Of a stretch of 64,000 nt of DNA, positions 62,428 through 64,000 are shown piece after piece. The stretch's first letter is position 1. The number at the start of each line of letters is the position of its first letter. The translations under genes and the position numbers were made by a program. Source of the DNA: Diospyros lotus (taxonomy: Eukaryota > Streptophyta > Magnoliopsida > Ericales > Ebenaceae); contig NC_068351.1 in NCBI RefSeq assembly GCF_014633365.1, forward strand, positions 13,832,907 through 13,896,906, written 5' to 3'. A model generated the notes under the pieces. The model saw nothing but the letters and a program-made list of their open reading frames with translations. It was not told the DNA's origin and made no database searches.

Positions 62428-62857
62428 GCCTACATTCAGCCCAAAAGGTATCTAGCTGGTATTGTTTCCTTTCTTACTTATTCTCGATATATACTACCCT
62501 CATGTGGGCTCTTGGGGTATTACATACATTGTGTCATCATGGGCCCACAACCACGGGTTAGCTCAAGCTATCGCCCTTCGAAGACCAAGAATCCCGCCGT
62601 ACTTGTGAGCCTCTCAGTCACCTTCTGGGTAATCGTCATTTGGGCGACCGAGGTAGGACGAACTCGCTGCTAACGCACCACCGCTAGAGCCTCCCCCCTA
62701 AGTGCGGTGGCGCTCGTGAGCGCGGATTGTCTCAGGGGTGATAGAGGATAGTTCGGCCAAGGGGATTCCGACAGACGGCGCCAAATATTGACACACATTT
62801 TTGTAACACCCCACATCGAGCGATAGGAAGGTTTGGGCCAACTTACTCTGATGGGCC

Positions 62858-62931
62858 TATGCGAACTTCCTATGAGAGTCACCCATCATTGGATTACCCC
62901 AGGTCCAGCACGCTTAACTTTAGAGTTCTTT
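62858..62931 (-). ncRNA. 5S-rRNA-like segment, LTR copy 2
   Basis: As in copy 1, with AGTTAAGCGTGCT and an intact GATGGGTGACT box. Probably a Pol III internal-promoter remnant within the LTR. Confidence 0.6.
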
Positions 62932-63195
62932 GCCTACATTCAGTCCAAAAGGTATCTAACTGATGTTGTTTCTTTCCTTATTTATTGTTGATATATACTA
63001 CTCTCATTTGAGCTCTTGGGGTATTACATACATCGTGTCATCATGGGCCCACAACCACGGGTTAGTTCAAACTATCGCCTTTCGACGACCAAGAGTCCCG
63101 GCGCACTTGTGAGCTTCTCAGTCACTCTCTGGGCAATTGCCCTTTGGGTGACCGAGGTGGGACGAACACGGTGCTAATGCACCACCGCTAGAGAT

Positions 63196-63642
63196 TTGGC
63201 GGGGCCAAGCCAGGGCCAACCTCGGCCAGGCAAGCCTCTGCCTACCCAAGGGAGAACATGAAGTTTAAAAAAAAAAAAATCAAATAGGAAAAAAAATAGA
63301 CAAAACAGTAAAAGCAAGACAAAAAGAAAAGCAAAGGAATGAGGGAAAGACGCAAAAAATTGGGAGCTTGTCTTGAAGTAATGAATGTGGGGTGGGGCCT
63401 TAGGGTTTATATAGAGGGACCCAAACCCTCAAGCCAAATATTCAAAATAATGAATGTTTCCCTCCAACCAAGGATCCCTTATAATTTCAAGGTAGTAAAT
63501 GAGGTTGTTAGGCATTAATCTCATGCTTAAAAACACTCTCGTGCGTCTTGGGGAGAATTTATGGTCAAATAACCTTAAAAATTAAGTTATTTTTCGACTC
63601 AGCATGATTTTCAGCTCGGCTCAAGGAGTAGGGGGCAAGTAA
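63196..63642 (+). other. Non-coding end of a gypsy element with polypurine tract
   Basis: No coding frame. It ends in a G-rich purine tract (AGGAGTAGGGGGCAAG, 63623-63639) immediately before a TG-starting LTR-like segment. Confidence 0.5.
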
Positions 63643-64000
63643 TGTGGCACCACCTAAAATTACTAGAATATCCCTATGCTCTAATAGTCTCACTTGCCCC
63701 ATGGATCGTTTGAGAGATTGACACATGACAAGTCAACAATCCGGAGCGGAGCTCGAAAAATCCTGACCGGGTTGCAAGACCCGTTCCAACTTGACCGTGA
63801 TCTTTGGGAGTCGTGCCTGCTCATCACGGGCTTTATATCGGATTCCCCATAACGGGTCCGCCTATAAAAAAAAGAGTCCTCACCAGGTATGACCAAGCTT
63901 TACAACTCTCACATTTATTACTACCTGCATTTACTCTACTAATTTGAGCGTCGGAGTCCACCCTGGGGGACTCTAGCCTCTTTTCTCCATTGTCTTACAG
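63643..64000 (+). repeat. Gypsy 3' LTR, cut by the window end
   Basis: Starts TGTGGCACCACC after the purine tract and has a TATA-like CCTATAAAAAAAAGAG (63862-63877), followed by TTTGAGCGTCGGAGTCC (about 63942-63958), a block I recall from the R/U5 part of plant Tat-like Ty3/gypsy LTRs. The right end is outside the window. Confidence 0.6.

Larger units (their letters stand above)
62282..63195 (-). mobile_element. Compact LTR element with 5S-rRNA-like LTRs
   Basis: Two related repeats of about 400 bp (62282-62688 and 62786-63195) enclose only about 97 bp. On the minus strand the upper copy is the 5' LTR and is followed by TTTGGCGCCGTCTGTCGG (primer-site position, 62768-62785); a purine run TTAGGGGGGAGG precedes the lower copy. 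Each LTR contains AGTTAAGCGTGCT then a GATGGGTGAC-like box, spaced as in the 3' half of plant 5S rRNA. The layout recalls Cassandra-type TRIMs, whose LTRs carry 5S sequence, but those use a tRNA-Met primer site. No protein is encoded. Exact outer ends and target duplication are not settled; an AT repeat flanks the left end. Confidence 0.8.

Noticed and set aside
62256..62673. Plus-strand frames of about 100 residues
   Set aside because: They run through the LTR of the 5S-like element and show no protein features.
62356..62931. A genuine 5S rRNA gene pair
   Set aside because: Only the 3' portion of 5S is matched, embedded in two LTR copies; the first third of the gene and a T-rich terminator in the right place are missing.

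Overview
The window is nuclear DNA of a flowering plant, most likely a eudicot. It is AT-rich, carries one intron-rich plant-type Pumilio gene, and is otherwise dominated by LTR retrotransposons (Ty1/copia with tRNA-Met type primer sites, Ty3/gypsy), small non-autonomous LTR elements and MITEs. I cannot name the species. No operons, tRNA genes, rRNA genes or CRISPR arrays are supported.

The only intact host gene I can support is a minus-strand Pumilio/PUF RNA-binding protein. Nine coding exons run from 46475 down to 20502 and join without frame errors into a 996-residue protein with all eight PUM repeats and their RNA-reading residues. A non-coding first exon, a 5' UTR intron, a TATA box (47931-47940) and a G-box/ABRE (48206-48214) lie upstream. 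The repeats are split by a 15-kb fourth intron (25324-40368) that holds a cluster of retrotransposon debris.

Layout: 1-6051, AT-rich intergenic DNA with a decayed gypsy gag (2440-2935) and GA-rich local duplications. 6052-19769, a nested block: copia A (minus) was entered by copia B (minus, 8395-10968) and by gypsy C (plus, about 11905-18163); C was in turn entered by gypsy derivative D (minus, 14174-16942). Hand-counted LTR divergence is larger for A (about 11%) than for D (about 4%), as nesting requires. A short plastid rpoB-like scrap lies at 11589-11659. 19770-47905, Pumilio; its intron 4 carries gypsy relic F with a decameric TTCTAGAA array, copia E (minus), copia G (plus, both LTRs and exact TSDs) and a 331-bp TRIM. 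47906-64000, intergenic DNA with a TAA-flanked MITE, an 840-bp tandem duplication with a second MITE that has a paralogous empty site, a region rich in CTCGACTAA words, a compact element whose LTRs carry a 5S-rRNA-like segment, and a gypsy 3' LTR running off the window end.

All transposon coding regions examined are broken by stops, frameshifts or deletions, so none looks autonomous. The best candidates for something unusual are the 5S-like LTR element with a gypsy-type primer site (62282-63195) and the 23-unit heat-shock-element-like decamer array (28291-28520).
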